In this document: positions 45,802 to 55,415 of the stretch, piece by piece
Layout: each line of letters opens with the position of its first letter
Position numbering within the stretch: the stretch's first letter is position 1
NCBI GenBank assembly: GCA_016715885.1
Contig: JADJXL010000015.1
Coordinates: 940,213-1,004,212, forward strand
Source: Polyangiaceae bacterium
Lineage (GTDB): Bacteria; Myxococcota_A; Polyangia; Polyangiales; Polyangiaceae
Direction of reading: 5' to 3'
DNA length: 64,000 nucleotides
The notes under the pieces: generated by a model
What the model was told of the DNA's origin: nothing
Seen by the model: the letters and a program-made list of their open reading frames with translations, nothing else
Databases searched by the model: none
Translations under genes and position numbers: made by a program

Positions 45802-46632
45802 TCAGGGAGATTGCAAATCGACCGTCATTTTGGCGTCCAGGATGATGTTGTCCAAAATCGTGTCGGCAATGATCGCATCCGAATCCACCTCGAATTCGAT
45901 ATCGTCGAAGATCGTGCCAAGCGCCACGTCGATACCAATCCATGTGAAATGCACGGACGGTTCCGCGGCAGCGGCTTCGAATACGTTTGGCTCAGCGATG
46001 GATTGTAGGTTGACGAAAACTCCGGCTGGCCACCACGTATCGACGAGCAGCGGGCCACTCGCGCCGCCACGCTCCCACGTCCCCGCGAAAAAAACACTTC
46101 GATTCGACATGTCGAACCCACCCTTCGCCACTGCACCCTCCATGCCGCGTGCGACGAGCCAATAGACTTGGCAATAACGCGCAGGTTCGAATGCATTCGC
46201 CCCAATTTCATTGGCTTTCGGCTGCACCATGTCCGAAATGGCAAGCGTCTCCATCGACGACGGGTCGGTTTCTTCCTCGTGCGCGAATGCCGAAGTTATC
46301 GACAATCCGAAAAACGAAGTTGTTTCAATAGGTTCCGACGGGCAAGGCACGAGCGCCACGCGATGCAAAACGAGGTGCCCCGCATCGACGTGCACGCGAT
46401 AACCAAGGTTCGTCGTAACCGAAAAACCGCCATTCGAGTCGAATTCGACGCCCTCTGTATCGTACCCCAACGTCCACGTCGCCGCCGAGAGGACCACGCC
46501 ATGTTCCGCCGTCTCGATCGCATTCGAAGGAATTTCCCCGTTCGGCTCTCGTATCGCGCAATGCGGCGTGGCGAGCAACGCGAAGGCAAATCCTATCGTT
46601 GGCAATAGCCGAGACATCCATTGGCGCAGCAT
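45802..46632 (-). CDS. exported protein of unknown function
   Basis: 276 residues from ATG 46632, selected because GAGGA lies 7-8 bases upstream; longer in-frame readings start at 46650 or 46728. Hydrophobic signal region RLLPTIGFAFALLATPHC, possibly an atypical lipobox. The mature protein is beta-rich and acidic (TLGYDTEGVEFDSNGGFSVTTNLGYRVHVDAGHLVLH interrupted by short loops; FVNLQSIAEPN). Two His and several acidic residues occur near the end of the first half (FAHEEETDPSS). It lies between a YHYH-domain protein and a two-component system in one operon, so it may bind a metal or ligand sensed there. No recognised family. Confidence 0.65.
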   Translation of the reverse strand: MLRQWMSRLLPTIGFAFALLATPHCAIREPNGEIPSNAIETAEHGVVLSAATWTLGYDTEGVEFDSNGGFSVTTNLGYRVHVDAGHLVLHRVALVPCPSEPIETTSFFGLSITSAFAHEEETDPSSMETLAISDMVQPKANEIGANAFEPARYCQVYWLVARGMEGAVAKGGFDMSNRSVFFAGTWERGGASGPLLVDTWWPAGVFVNLQSIAEPNVFEAAAAEPSVHFTWIGIDVALGTIFDDIEFEVDSDAIIADTILDNIILDAKMTVDLQSP

Positions 46633-46660
46633 GGCGTGATCCTCGAGCATGGCTACACCA

Positions 46661-47821
46661 TCACGGTCCGCACACGCCGTTTTGGCAGGAAAGCTGCATA
46701 CCCATTGGGCCCGGAGGACAATCCGCATTGGTTTGGCACGTTGGAATGCAGAGCATCCCCATCGGGGTTTGTCCGCACGTGCAACCCATCGACCCTTGCG
46801 GGCAGTCGCTCAACATGCAATCCGCGGCGTTCATGCACGCCTTCGGACCCATTTGCATTCCACCGTCGCCGCCCGGCATCCCCATGCCCGCACCATTGGG
46901 CGTTCCACGGAAACAGCCCAAAACATACGGGAATTGCTCCGTGACGTGATAATGGTATTTGCCATCGGGCCCCGTGTGACCATTACATTCGTCGAGGTAC
47001 GCATTGTCCCCTGGATGCTCGCTCCACGTGTACGCGTCCCACGCATTCGTCTTCGGATTGCCCGTCTGCGCATACCCGCTCTTGACGGTCACGATTGAAC
47101 TGCACCCCGTATCGGCACATTCGCGCGAACCATAAATGGGGAAACCATCGAGCGCCCACCCAAGAACGGGCGATGCTTTCGTCGCATCAGGATCGGCATT
47201 CGTCCACGGCTCACTCACGAGCCCCGATTGCGTGAGGCACTTTTCGAGCATCGAATGGTAATGATACCGGTCCGCCGTATGACCCAAACACGGATCCATG
47301 ATGCCATTGTAAATAGGATCGCCGTACGCTTCGGCCGCCGGCTGGGCCCCTTCGTTCGGCCCGAATATCGGCATACCATTGACCGCAAAAGCCACCGTCC
47401 CCAAAAGCGGAAGGTCCGTCGTCGTCGCCGCCATCTGCGGCTCGAGCACAATTTCGTAATGCTGATTCGTCACGACCAGCGGATTTGGCGTAATCGGTAC
47501 GAATTGATAATGCGGCATTCCGTTGGTGTCGACGACGAAATGCGTGGCCGTGCACGCTCCAGATAGCGAGGGCTTGTCGTAATTCGCGCCAGCTCCCGGC
47601 GCCTTCGTCACATCGAGCAGCGTTTGCGCCTGCCAACACGCGTCCGAACCCCCACCCGTGCCACCATTACCTGCCGATCCACCCGACCCACCCTCGCCAG
47701 CACCACCCCCCGATCCCGAGGGCTGCTGATTGGTGTTATTCGACGAACAGGCCGGTGCAAGAAGTGCGAACGTCAGCAAACAAAAGCCGGGCGCGGTGAG
47801 CGCAAGACGAGAAAGGCGCAT
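46661..47821 (-). CDS. YHYH-domain lipoprotein with Cys-rich tail
   Basis: 386 residues from ATG 47821, with GAGGAGAA just upstream. Lipobox LLAPACSS, a Gly/Ser linker (~30-58), then the YHYH domain: ADRYHYHSMLEKCL, LGWALDGFPIYGSREC and GKYHYHVTEQFPYVLGCF. YHYH proteins are thought to bind metals, often copper, though biochemical data are scarce. The tail (~330-386) has at least eight Cys in short CxxxxDC units (CMNAADCMLSDCPQGSMGC, CGQTPMGMLCIP), typical of myxobacterial lipoproteins. First gene of the run leading to the two-component system; metal sensing is a reasonable inference. Confidence 0.8.
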   Translation of the reverse strand: MRLSRLALTAPGFCLLTFALLAPACSSNNTNQQPSGSGGGAGEGGSGGSAGNGGTGGGSDACWQAQTLLDVTKAPGAGANYDKPSLSGACTATHFVVDTNGMPHYQFVPITPNPLVVTNQHYEIVLEPQMAATTTDLPLLGTVAFAVNGMPIFGPNEGAQPAAEAYGDPIYNGIMDPCLGHTADRYHYHSMLEKCLTQSGLVSEPWTNADPDATKASPVLGWALDGFPIYGSRECADTGCSSIVTVKSGYAQTGNPKTNAWDAYTWSEHPGDNAYLDECNGHTGPDGKYHYHVTEQFPYVLGCFRGTPNGAGMGMPGGDGGMQMGPKACMNAADCMLSDCPQGSMGCTCGQTPMGMLCIPTCQTNADCPPGPMGMQLSCQNGVCGP

Positions 47822-48008
47822 GGTGTTCTCCTCGATGAAAAGGTCGACCGAGTCGAGCAGCACACCGCGTGCCACTGCCCCACACATGCCATTCTACGCC
47901 GTTCATTCGCAAAAATGAATCGCTTCGCCATTCACGACTGCGGATTTCGCACGTGATGCTGCAATATCCGCAGTCGGATGCACGCAGTAAGAAGAATCAC
48001 GAACGAGG
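47822..48008. other. 187-bp intergenic region between YHYH gene and mutL
   Basis: No supported gene. It must contain the promoter of the minus-strand YHYH operon and the end of the mutL transcript, but no intrinsic terminator was seen. Confidence 0.4.
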
Positions 48009-50060
48009 CTACCGGCGCCCTACTTTTTGTTCGAGCTCCGACCAACGGATCTTCATGACGACCGGACGACCGTGAGGACAATGACCTGCAAAGTCGACGT
48101 CATCGAGCGAGTGTAACAGGGCCTGCGCTTCTTCGGGCGCAAGTGGATCGCCTGCACGAACCGAACCATGACAAGCCATCGTGGCGAGCGCCAAGTCGAC
48201 TGCACCGGAAAATGCGCGTTCGCCCACGCGCGAAAGCTCGGCCAATAAATCTCGCAAAAGCACGACTGGAGAAGCTCGGCCCGCGAGAATTTGCGGCACC
48301 GCAATGATCGCAGCTTCGCGTGGGCCTCGCAGGGATACGTCGAGCCCCGTGCGAACGATATCGTCTTGCGCCTCTTCGATGATGGCCGCTTCGTCCGCCG
48401 TAATGGTCACCATTTCCGGAATGAGCAGCCGCTGCGATGCCACAGCTCGCGTTTCATAGGCTTTGCGCAATCTGTCGAAGGTGACTCGTTCGGCCGCCGC
48501 GTGCTGATCGATCACGTACATACCATCGGGTCCTTCGCACACCAAAAACGTGAGACGCATTTGGGCGACGAACGAAAGCGCGCCGAATGCGGCCGGTCTA
48601 TCCGTCGTTTGACGTTCGAGCGCGGCTGCATAAGAAATGGGTTTTGCTGGCATTTCGGCTGCGGGGATCGGCGCAGGCGCAGCGGTTTCCGTCGTTTTGG
48701 TTGTGGCCGATGAAAATGGTCCGGGGACGTCGGCGACGAGCCCCCAAGGATCGGGTTCGGAAGAAACCGTGGCGAGCGCTCGTGCAGGTTGTCCGGAAAT
48801 ACCATTGGAATCGGTCTTGGGTTTATCCACAACCTCCCGGCCCGAGCCGTTCCAATTCGTCGAACCTTTGGGTTTTTCCTCGGCGGGGCGCTGCTTTCGC
48901 TCGCCGAACGGTAGCGGTACCGTCGATCCCACCGGCAAGGGCTCGTGTTTCACGGGCGGCGGTAAATCCAATGGATTGGCCAATTTTTCCGCCGCTGCCA
49001 ATTGCGCTGCTTCCACCCGAGCTTCGCGCCCTTTTTGATACATCGACCACGCATGCGCTCCGGGCGCGGGCAAACCGAATGCGCGAGCGAGCGGGAGCGC
49101 AATGATTTGGTAGAGCGCGTCTTGAATGGCTCTACTATCCGCAAAACGCACCTCGGCTTTTTGCGGATGCACGTTCACGTCCACGTAATCCGGCGGCAAA
49201 TCGATATGGACGACACCCACGGGATATCGACCTGCATCGAGCACGCTGCCATAAGCATTGGCAACCATACGCGCCAAAGTGCGATCTTTGACGGGACGAC
49301 CATTGACGAAAAAAAGCAACCGCGTCGCACCTGCGCGAGCCCGTTCGGGGCGCGACAGAAATGCCTCCACCGAAAGAGGCCCTCGTTCGCCCATGCACGT
49401 GGCGAGTGGTTCGTCGTCAAATACGTCTCGCGCCCGCTCTTCGCGACTTTCAGCGCGCAGCCATTCACGCGCAACGCGCCCGTCGCGCGAAAGGACGAAC
49501 GTGACCTCGGGACGGCATAGCGCTGCGGCTTCCACGACATCCGTCACGTGCGCGCTTTCGGTGCTCACCGCGCGCAAAAACTTGCGCCGCGCCGGCACGT
49601 TGTAAAACAAATCCCGCACCTCGACGCTCGTTCCGACGGCCACGCCGCACGGCGATACCTCCGCGACGCCGCCTCCTTCAATGCGTACGAGCGTTCCTTC
49701 GACATCGGCTCGCGTGCGTGTGCGAAGCGAAAAACGACTCACGCTCGCGATGCTCGGAAGCGCTTCACCTCGAAACCCGAAGCTTTGAATCGCACGAAGA
49801 TCATCGATCGATTGAATCTTGCTCGTCGCATGTCGCACGATCGCAAGCTGCGCATCGGCGCGCGGCATACCATCGCCGTCGTCCGATACGCGCACGAGCA
49901 CCACGCCGCCCCCTTCGATGTCCACGCGCACGCGACGCGCACGTGCATCGAGCGCGTTTTCGACGAGCTCTTTGACGACGCTCGCAGGACGTTCGACGAC
50001 TTCACCCGCTGCAATCTGATTGGCTAAATCGTCCGGTAAAACCCGCACCTTGCCAAGCAT
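48009..50060 (-). CDS. mutL: DNA mismatch repair protein MutL
   Basis: 683 residues from ATG 50060; GTG 50069, overlapping the previous stop as GTGA, is an alternative. GHKL ATPase motifs: ANQIAAGEVVERPASVVKELVENALDA (split here by normal variation), VSDDGDGMP, FGFRGEALPSIASVS. A ~150-residue Pro/Ala-rich linker precedes the C-terminal domain. The endonuclease motif reads DQHAAAERVTFD, where the final Glu of DQHA(X)2E(X)4E is Asp, and the zinc-site motifs ACHGSVRAGD and CPHGRPVV are present, so it is probably an endonuclease-type MutL. Translationally linked to the membrane-protein gene upstream. Confidence 0.95.
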   Translation of the reverse strand: MLGKVRVLPDDLANQIAAGEVVERPASVVKELVENALDARARRVRVDIEGGGVVLVRVSDDGDGMPRADAQLAIVRHATSKIQSIDDLRAIQSFGFRGEALPSIASVSRFSLRTRTRADVEGTLVRIEGGGVAEVSPCGVAVGTSVEVRDLFYNVPARRKFLRAVSTESAHVTDVVEAAALCRPEVTFVLSRDGRVAREWLRAESREERARDVFDDEPLATCMGERGPLSVEAFLSRPERARAGATRLLFFVNGRPVKDRTLARMVANAYGSVLDAGRYPVGVVHIDLPPDYVDVNVHPQKAEVRFADSRAIQDALYQIIALPLARAFGLPAPGAHAWSMYQKGREARVEAAQLAAAEKLANPLDLPPPVKHEPLPVGSTVPLPFGERKQRPAEEKPKGSTNWNGSGREVVDKPKTDSNGISGQPARALATVSSEPDPWGLVADVPGPFSSATTKTTETAAPAPIPAAEMPAKPISYAAALERQTTDRPAAFGALSFVAQMRLTFLVCEGPDGMYVIDQHAAAERVTFDRLRKAYETRAVASQRLLIPEMVTITADEAAIIEEAQDDIVRTGLDVSLRGPREAAIIAVPQILAGRASPVVLLRDLLAELSRVGERAFSGAVDLALATMACHGSVRAGDPLAPEEAQALLHSLDDVDFAGHCPHGRPVVMKIRWSELEQKVGRR

Positions 50061-50065
50061 TTCGC

Positions 50066-50752
50066 TCACGGCTCCTCGGCATCCTCGGTCGCCGCTGCGA
50101 CCGCATCGAAGAACGCTTTCGTTCGCGTCGTCATGAGCGCAAGTGCACCAAGGACGAGCGCTCCGACGCCGAAGAGTGCAAACGAAACTCGGCTCAGCCA
50201 CAGCATCGCCGACTTGCTCAACATCGCCGACATGAGCTGCACGGTCTGAGGCGGCTCGGACGCTAGCAGCTTGGGCAAGAGGTGATGCACGCTGCCCATG
50301 ACGTCGACGACTGCGTATCGAGTCTCGCGCAAGAGCCAAAACGTCGCGGACGCGAGCGCGGCGTAGGCCAGGTGCGCTTGGATTGCGAGCATGCGCGAAC
50401 CTGGACGACCACTCATCGCCATCGCACTCGTGATGACGAGCAGGACCGACAAGATGAGTTTGCCCACGGTGAGCGGAAAGGCGACTTTTGCCGCTTCACC
50501 GAGCGCTCTCATGTGCGCGGCATTGAGCAAGTATCCCAGAGCTTCCAGAGGTTCGCTCGATTCGCTGAGACCTCGAACGAGCGGCTGGATGTCCGGCAAG
50601 TTGTTTTCCCGCAGGAAAAGCAGCGTGGAGAAGGAATCCGACAAGCCTCGGACACCGACGAGCCACGAGCTGACCATGGCCAGGATCAGGTACCAGGGCC
50701 TGATCGTGCGCTGGGCAGAAAGGGGGGCAGGAGGCGGCGCGGACGTGCTCAC
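50066..50752 (-). CDS. small polytopic membrane protein of unknown function
   Basis: 228 residues, GTG start. Four hydrophobic segments (YLILAMVSSWLVGV, LTVGKLILSVLLVITSAMAM, AHLAYAALASATFWLL, VSFALFGVGALVLGALALM). The loops carry no catalytic motif. Its stop overlaps the GTG candidate of mutL, so the pair is probably co-expressed, though a functional link is unlikely. Divergent from the sigma factor gene. Confidence 0.65.
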   Translation of the reverse strand: MSTSAPPPAPLSAQRTIRPWYLILAMVSSWLVGVRGLSDSFSTLLFLRENNLPDIQPLVRGLSESSEPLEALGYLLNAAHMRALGEAAKVAFPLTVGKLILSVLLVITSAMAMSGRPGSRMLAIQAHLAYAALASATFWLLRETRYAVVDVMGSVHHLLPKLLASEPPQTVQLMSAMLSKSAMLWLSRVSFALFGVGALVLGALALMTTRTKAFFDAVAAATEDAEEP

Positions 50753-50849
50753 GAACGGAGCGCTCTAGCACGTTCCTGCGGCCTCGCGAACGGTCAGCTA
50801 GCGCGCGAGGGTGAACGTGTACTAAGAAAGTTTGCGAGAGGTAAATCGG

Positions 50850-52016
50850 GTGCCCACGAAGAAGAGCGAGCCGCGCACGAAAACGAAGAAAGCAGCGGCG
50901 GACGGGACGGATGGTCGAGGCAAACGGGCCGCAGCAAAGGCCGAGGCTGCCACGGCAAAAGCCGCGCCGCGGGCCGAACCTGCGCCCGCGCCGGCGGAGG
51001 CTCACGAGGACGATGCCGACAAGTCCGAAGGCGAACCCGACGTCATCGAAGTCGCGGGAGAAATCGTCGATGGCGACCTGGAGCTCGGTGCAGAGGACGT
51101 GGGCGATGTCGAAGTCGTCGCACCACGGCCCATCACTGCATCGCGCAGCAGCGATGTCGCGCTCTCACGCACCGATCCTCTCCAAGCCTATCTTCGCGAA
51201 GTTCAACGCCATTCGCTGCTCACGCCCGAAGAAGAGCAAAAGCTGACGCGGCACTACGTCGAAACGCAAGACGTCAAGACCGCAGCGCGGCTCGTCACGG
51301 CAAACCTGCGCCTCGTCGTGAAGCTCGCATACGAGTATCGCCGTGCCTACAAGAACATCATGGACCTCATCCAAGAGGGCAACATCGGGCTGATGCAGGC
51401 GGTCAAACGCTACGATCCGTACCGCGGCGTCAAGCTCAGCTCGTACGCGGCGTGGTGGATACGCGCGTACATTTTGCGGTTCATCCTGAACAACTGGCGC
51501 CTGGTAAAACTCGGAACGACCCAAGCGCAGCGCAAGCTTTTCTTCAACCTCAACAAGGAAAAAGCCAAGCTCGCCGCGATGGGCATCGAGCCGACGGCGG
51601 CCGAAATTGCCAAGCGTTTGTCCGTCGACGAAAGCGAAGTCGTCGACATGGATCGGCGCCTGTCGAGTGGTGAAGCGTCGCTCGATGCGCCCGTAGGGGA
51701 CAGCGAAGGTCGTGCGGTTTCACGCATCGATCTCATGCCTTCGTCCGCGAGTGGTCCCGACGCGGCGTTCGAATCGCAAGAGATGGATCGCATGGTTCGC
51801 GAGCGGCTCGACACGTTCCGCAAAACGCTCACGGGCAAAGACGTCATCATCTTCGACAAACGCATGTCCGCGGACGAACCCGTCACGTTGCAAGAGCTTG
51901 GCGACGAGTTCGGGGTGTCGCGTGAACGCGTGAGGCAGCTCGAAGCGCGCCTTGCATCGAAGCTGCGCGCGTACCTCAAGGAAGAGCTTGGTGACGCCGT
52001 GGGCCTCGAAGGCTGA
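50850..52016 (+). CDS. RNA polymerase sigma factor, RpoH (sigma-32)-like with N-terminal extension
   Basis: 388 residues from GTG 50850, with GAGAGG at 50833-50838. The first ~115 residues are a low-complexity Lys/Ala/Glu-rich extension. Region 1.2/2 follows (RTDPLQAYLREVQRHSLLTPEEEQ-like, ANLRLVVKLAYEYRRAYKN, DLIQEGNIGLMQAVKRYDPYRG, SSYAAWWIRAYILRFI), with the RpoH-type block TQAQRKLFFNLNKEKAKL. Region 4 is LQELGDEFGVSRERVRQLEARL. It resembles the SigB/SigC-type sigma factors of Myxococcus, which act in development, or RpoH heat-shock sigma. Immediately precedes rsmI. Confidence 0.88.
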   Translation: MPTKKSEPRTKTKKAAADGTDGRGKRAAAKAEAATAKAAPRAEPAPAPAEAHEDDADKSEGEPDVIEVAGEIVDGDLELGAEDVGDVEVVAPRPITASRSSDVALSRTDPLQAYLREVQRHSLLTPEEEQKLTRHYVETQDVKTAARLVTANLRLVVKLAYEYRRAYKNIMDLIQEGNIGLMQAVKRYDPYRGVKLSSYAAWWIRAYILRFILNNWRLVKLGTTQAQRKLFFNLNKEKAKLAAMGIEPTAAEIAKRLSVDESEVVDMDRRLSSGEASLDAPVGDSEGRAVSRIDLMPSSASGPDAAFESQEMDRMVRERLDTFRKTLTGKDVIIFDKRMSADEPVTLQELGDEFGVSRERVRQLEARLASKLRAYLKEELGDAVGLEG

Positions 52017-52019
52017 CGC

Positions 52020-52868
52020 GTGAACGCCGAGGTCACCGCGGGCGTGCTTTACGTGGTGGCGACGCCCATTGGCAACCTTGGCGATCTCAGCTCACGCGCG
52101 GTCGAAACGCTGTCGCGTGTGTCGCGCGTCGCTGCGGAGGACACGCGCCGCACGCGCGGCTTGCTCACGCATCTTGGCTTGAGCAAACCCATCGACAGGC
52201 TCGATGCGCACGCATCGGCAAGCGACGTTGCGCGTGTGATCGAGCGTCTCGCTTCAGGCGAACACATCGCGCTCGTCACGGATGCCGGCACGCCTGTCGT
52301 GAGTGATCCCGGCACGGATCTCGTGCGAGCTGCTGCGGACGCGGGCGTGCGCATCGTGCCCATTCCAGGTCCATCGGCCGTGCTCGCGGCGCTCGTCGCG
52401 TCGGGTTTGTCCGGGGGAGCGTTTCGATTTTTGGGCTTTTTGCCGCGCAAAGGAGTCGACCGTCGCGAAGCGCTCGAAACGGTGCGCTCGACGCCGGAGG
52501 TCGTGGTGCTCTTCGAATCGCCCGAGCGAACGGCGGAGACGCTCGCCGACTTGGCGCGGATCATGCCCGATCGTCGAGCGGTCGTCGCGCGTGAACTGAC
52601 CAAGGTGCACGAGGAGTTTGTCCGTGGGTCTTTGGGCGAACTTGCGCAGTTGACGCGGGATCGCGAGATGTTGGGCGAAGTGACGATCGTGCTCGGGCCG
52701 CGGGAAAATGTGGACACGCCGGTGATGAGCGACGAGGAAATGGATCGGCTCATCGATGCGGAGCTTGGACGAGGGCGGCGACCGCGGGACGTAGCGGATG
52801 AAGTGGCGCTCGTGTCGGGACGCAGCAAGCGTGAGGTGTATACGCGGGTGATTGAGCGGAAGCGCTGA
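52020..52868 (+). CDS. rsmI: 16S rRNA (cytidine(1402)-2'-O)-methyltransferase
   Basis: 282 residues from GTG 52020, 3 bases after the sigma-factor stop. Tetrapyrrole-methylase fold: LYVVATPIGNLGDLSSRA, RVAAEDTRRTRGLLTHLGL, ALVTDAGTPVVSDPG, VPIPGPSAVLAALVASGL, FLGFLPRKG and VVLFESPERTAETL. Uses SAM to 2'-O-methylate C1402 in the decoding centre of 16S rRNA. Normal length; co-transcribed with the sigma factor. Confidence 0.95.
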   Translation: MNAEVTAGVLYVVATPIGNLGDLSSRAVETLSRVSRVAAEDTRRTRGLLTHLGLSKPIDRLDAHASASDVARVIERLASGEHIALVTDAGTPVVSDPGTDLVRAAADAGVRIVPIPGPSAVLAALVASGLSGGAFRFLGFLPRKGVDRREALETVRSTPEVVVLFESPERTAETLADLARIMPDRRAVVARELTKVHEEFVRGSLGELAQLTRDREMLGEVTIVLGPRENVDTPVMSDEEMDRLIDAELGRGRRPRDVADEVALVSGRSKREVYTRVIERKR

Positions 52869-53107
52869 CGCTTCAGCCGATGTTCACGTCGACTTGTTGA
52901 ATGGCCACAGAGGCGTAACCGCCACGGAATCGACACGCGCATGAGCGGGGGCCCTACATAGGACAAATCCTGTCCGGCCTGCACTTGACGGCTTTTTCCA
53001 CGGGGCGCATACCTGCCCTCGGGTCGGGTTGTCCGACACATATATTGCAAGGCTAGGTTCGTTCTTACAAACGCGATCCTCTCGGTTGCCGGAGGGGACG
53101 GGCGCGT

Positions 53108-54205
53108 ATGGCGGCATTGACATTCGTCCATTGGTTTTTCGCATCCAAGATGCAGCGTATTTCGCAATCAATGGTCCCGTTGTGGCTCTTTCTTGCGTGT
53201 GTTGTCGCCCAAGCAGGATGCTCGTGTGATCCGACGGATGCGCCTTCGATAAGCCAGAATCATGCTTGCATCCCCCAGCATCCATTGCTCCCGGTAGCCC
53301 GGCCGATCGCATCGAAGACGATCGTCCCCGGGGCGACGTCGGTATCATTCGGAGTGAGCGACACGGGTGACACAACGTTATCCATGCCGCTCGTTTCCGT
53401 GCCTGGGCGAACCGGCGTCGAGCCAAATTTGCAGTTATCTTATAGCAGTGCTGGTGGTGACGGCGTGCTCGGAATTGGCTTTTCGTTGTCGGGCACCAGT
53501 GCCATTACGCGCTGTCCGAAGACGATGGCCATCGACGGCGAACTTCGCACCGTGCAGTACGACGCGGATGATGCGTTGTGCATGGATGGCAAGCGGCTCG
53601 TCGTCGTTTCGCAAAGTGCAAACGCCATTGAATACCGCACGTGGCCTGATACGCACGTGAAAATCATTGGCCATCAAGCCGAGGATGGCTCGCGTTACTT
53701 CGAGGCGTTTTTGCCATCGGGGCATGTCGTCGAGTATGGCAAAACCAAAGGAAGCCGGCCGTGTGCGCTCGGGGGCGCCGTGCGTGCGTGGCTCGCGAAC
53801 GAAATGCGCGATGCTCGCGGAAATGCAATGACGTACGGGTATTGCTTTGCGGAGGCAGACGGCTACACCGCGGAGTATGCGCTCGACGAGATACGCTACA
53901 CCTCGTTTGACGGAATGGAGCCGACACGTGCAGTTGCGCTCGTGTATGCCGCCAAGGAAGACGCACGCACGGTGTATTCGGCCGGAATGGAGTTTCAGCA
54001 ATCGCTACAGCTCGAGGAAGCGCAGATGCTGCTGAACGACGATCTCGTGCGTCGATATGCTTTGATTATGTGCAAAGCGAAACGACGGGTCGGACGCTGC
54101 TTACGTCGGTCGAAGAATGCGGTGCGAATGGAGCGTGCAAACCGCCGACGAGGTTTCAATATGCGAAGGTTGAAACGGGGTTCGAGGAGGTTGCGACGAC
54201 GATAG
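53108..54205 (+). pseudogene. RHS gene fragment 1: lipoprotein signal and SpvB domain
   Basis: Signal peptide MVPLWLFLACVVAQAGC with lipobox. The SpvB-type opening follows: SVSFGVSDTGDTTLSMPLVSVPGRTG, PNLQLSYSSAGGDGVLGIGFSLSG (runs shortened here), DALCMDGKRLV and EYGKTKGSR. Homology ends at LVRRYAL near 54061, after which the frame encodes unrelated basic sequence to the stop at 54205. Confidence 0.75.
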
Positions 54206-55395
54206 CGGCGCCGCTGTCGCGGCGCGCGAGTTATATGCTGGCTGATTTCACGGGCGATGGGATGTACGATTTTCTCGTGCCCGATACAACGACGCTGTCG
54301 ACGCCGACGAATCCGATCACGGAATGGCGAGTTGCACGCAATCAAGGCGGTGGCTTTGCGGCGACAAAAGTGGCGTTCTTGCAAGAATGGTCGTTTCAAC
54401 AGGATCCCACGGAACCATCGGATCCGGGACTCCTTCAACCAGAGGTCGGCACGGCGATCGATCACAATGGCGATGGGAAAGCGGATGTCCTTTTGCACGA
54501 TGTGTACGGCAATCGGAACAACCACATCGTCTTCTTATCGAAATCGGACGGCACATTCGAAGAAGTCGACACGGGCATTCAAAGGCCGTTTCCATTGGGC
54601 CCTGCGCCAAAGCAATTGCGTGGCGCTTCAGGAGCGGTGCATTTGGCCGATGTCGACGGCGACGGCGTATCGGATCTGATTCAATGCACGGATCATGGAA
54701 TAAACGCGCCTCAATCCGTGTGGAATGTGCACGCATGGCGCCCTGGTGGGTTTGCACAAATCGGCACGGCAATCGACGAGCTGAACGGATACCCGTGCAA
54801 CCTCGAAATGCACACGGTCGATATCGACAGAAGCGGGACCGTGGACTTGGTCATGCCCGGAATGATTGAACAAGGCGGAGTGCCATTTCAACGAGCACCG
54901 AACTATTACGTGTTTTGCCGTAACAGTGATGGGACGTGGGAATCGCACGATACGAGTTTGCGTGTACCTCCGAATGGTGGTCGCACGTTGTTCGTTGACG
55001 TCAATGGAGATGCGTTGCCCGATGCCATAACGTCCGGCGATCCTTCGGGACGACTGTGGACGTGGATCAACACGGGCAAAGGTTTTGCAGACAAGGCGGC
55101 AAATACTCTCGAATGGGATGGGCTCATTCCGCAGACCACCTATTTCCATTTGGCGGTCGTCGCTGATTTCGACCAGAATGGGCAAAGCGATCTTTTGATG
55201 CCGCTCGTCGATGCCATCAGCCCCGACATTCCGCGCTGGGTGATTCTCCGTGCAACGCACGGATCGAATGGGTTCACCTTCGAGCGGATCGAGTCGGGTA
55301 TTCCATTCGAGCCTGTGCTCGGCGATGCGATTACGCTGGCGGACCCGCACGGTCCACGCATTGGCGATGTAAATGGTGATGGTGCCCTGATGTAG
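54070..55395 (+). pseudogene. RHS gene fragment 2: FG-GAP/VCBS-like repeats
   Basis: Continues as DYVQSETTGRTLLTSVEE from 54064. Seven Ca-binding-like repeats of the D-x-(N/D)-x-D/S-G-x-x-D form: LADFTGDGMYDF, IDHNGDGKADVL, LADVDGDGVSDL, VDIDRSGTVDL, FVDVNGDALPDA, VADFDQNGQSDL and IGDVNGDGA. The frame terminates at TAG 55393, one base out of register with DVAIFLGNELHLF. Confidence 0.75.
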
Positions 55396-55415
55396 CGATC
55401 TTTCTGGGGAATGAG

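Noticed and set aside
50282..51673. 463-codon plus-strand frame across the sigma factor and membrane-protein genes
   Set aside because: Arg/Gln/His-rich low-quality sequence overlapping two well-supported genes.
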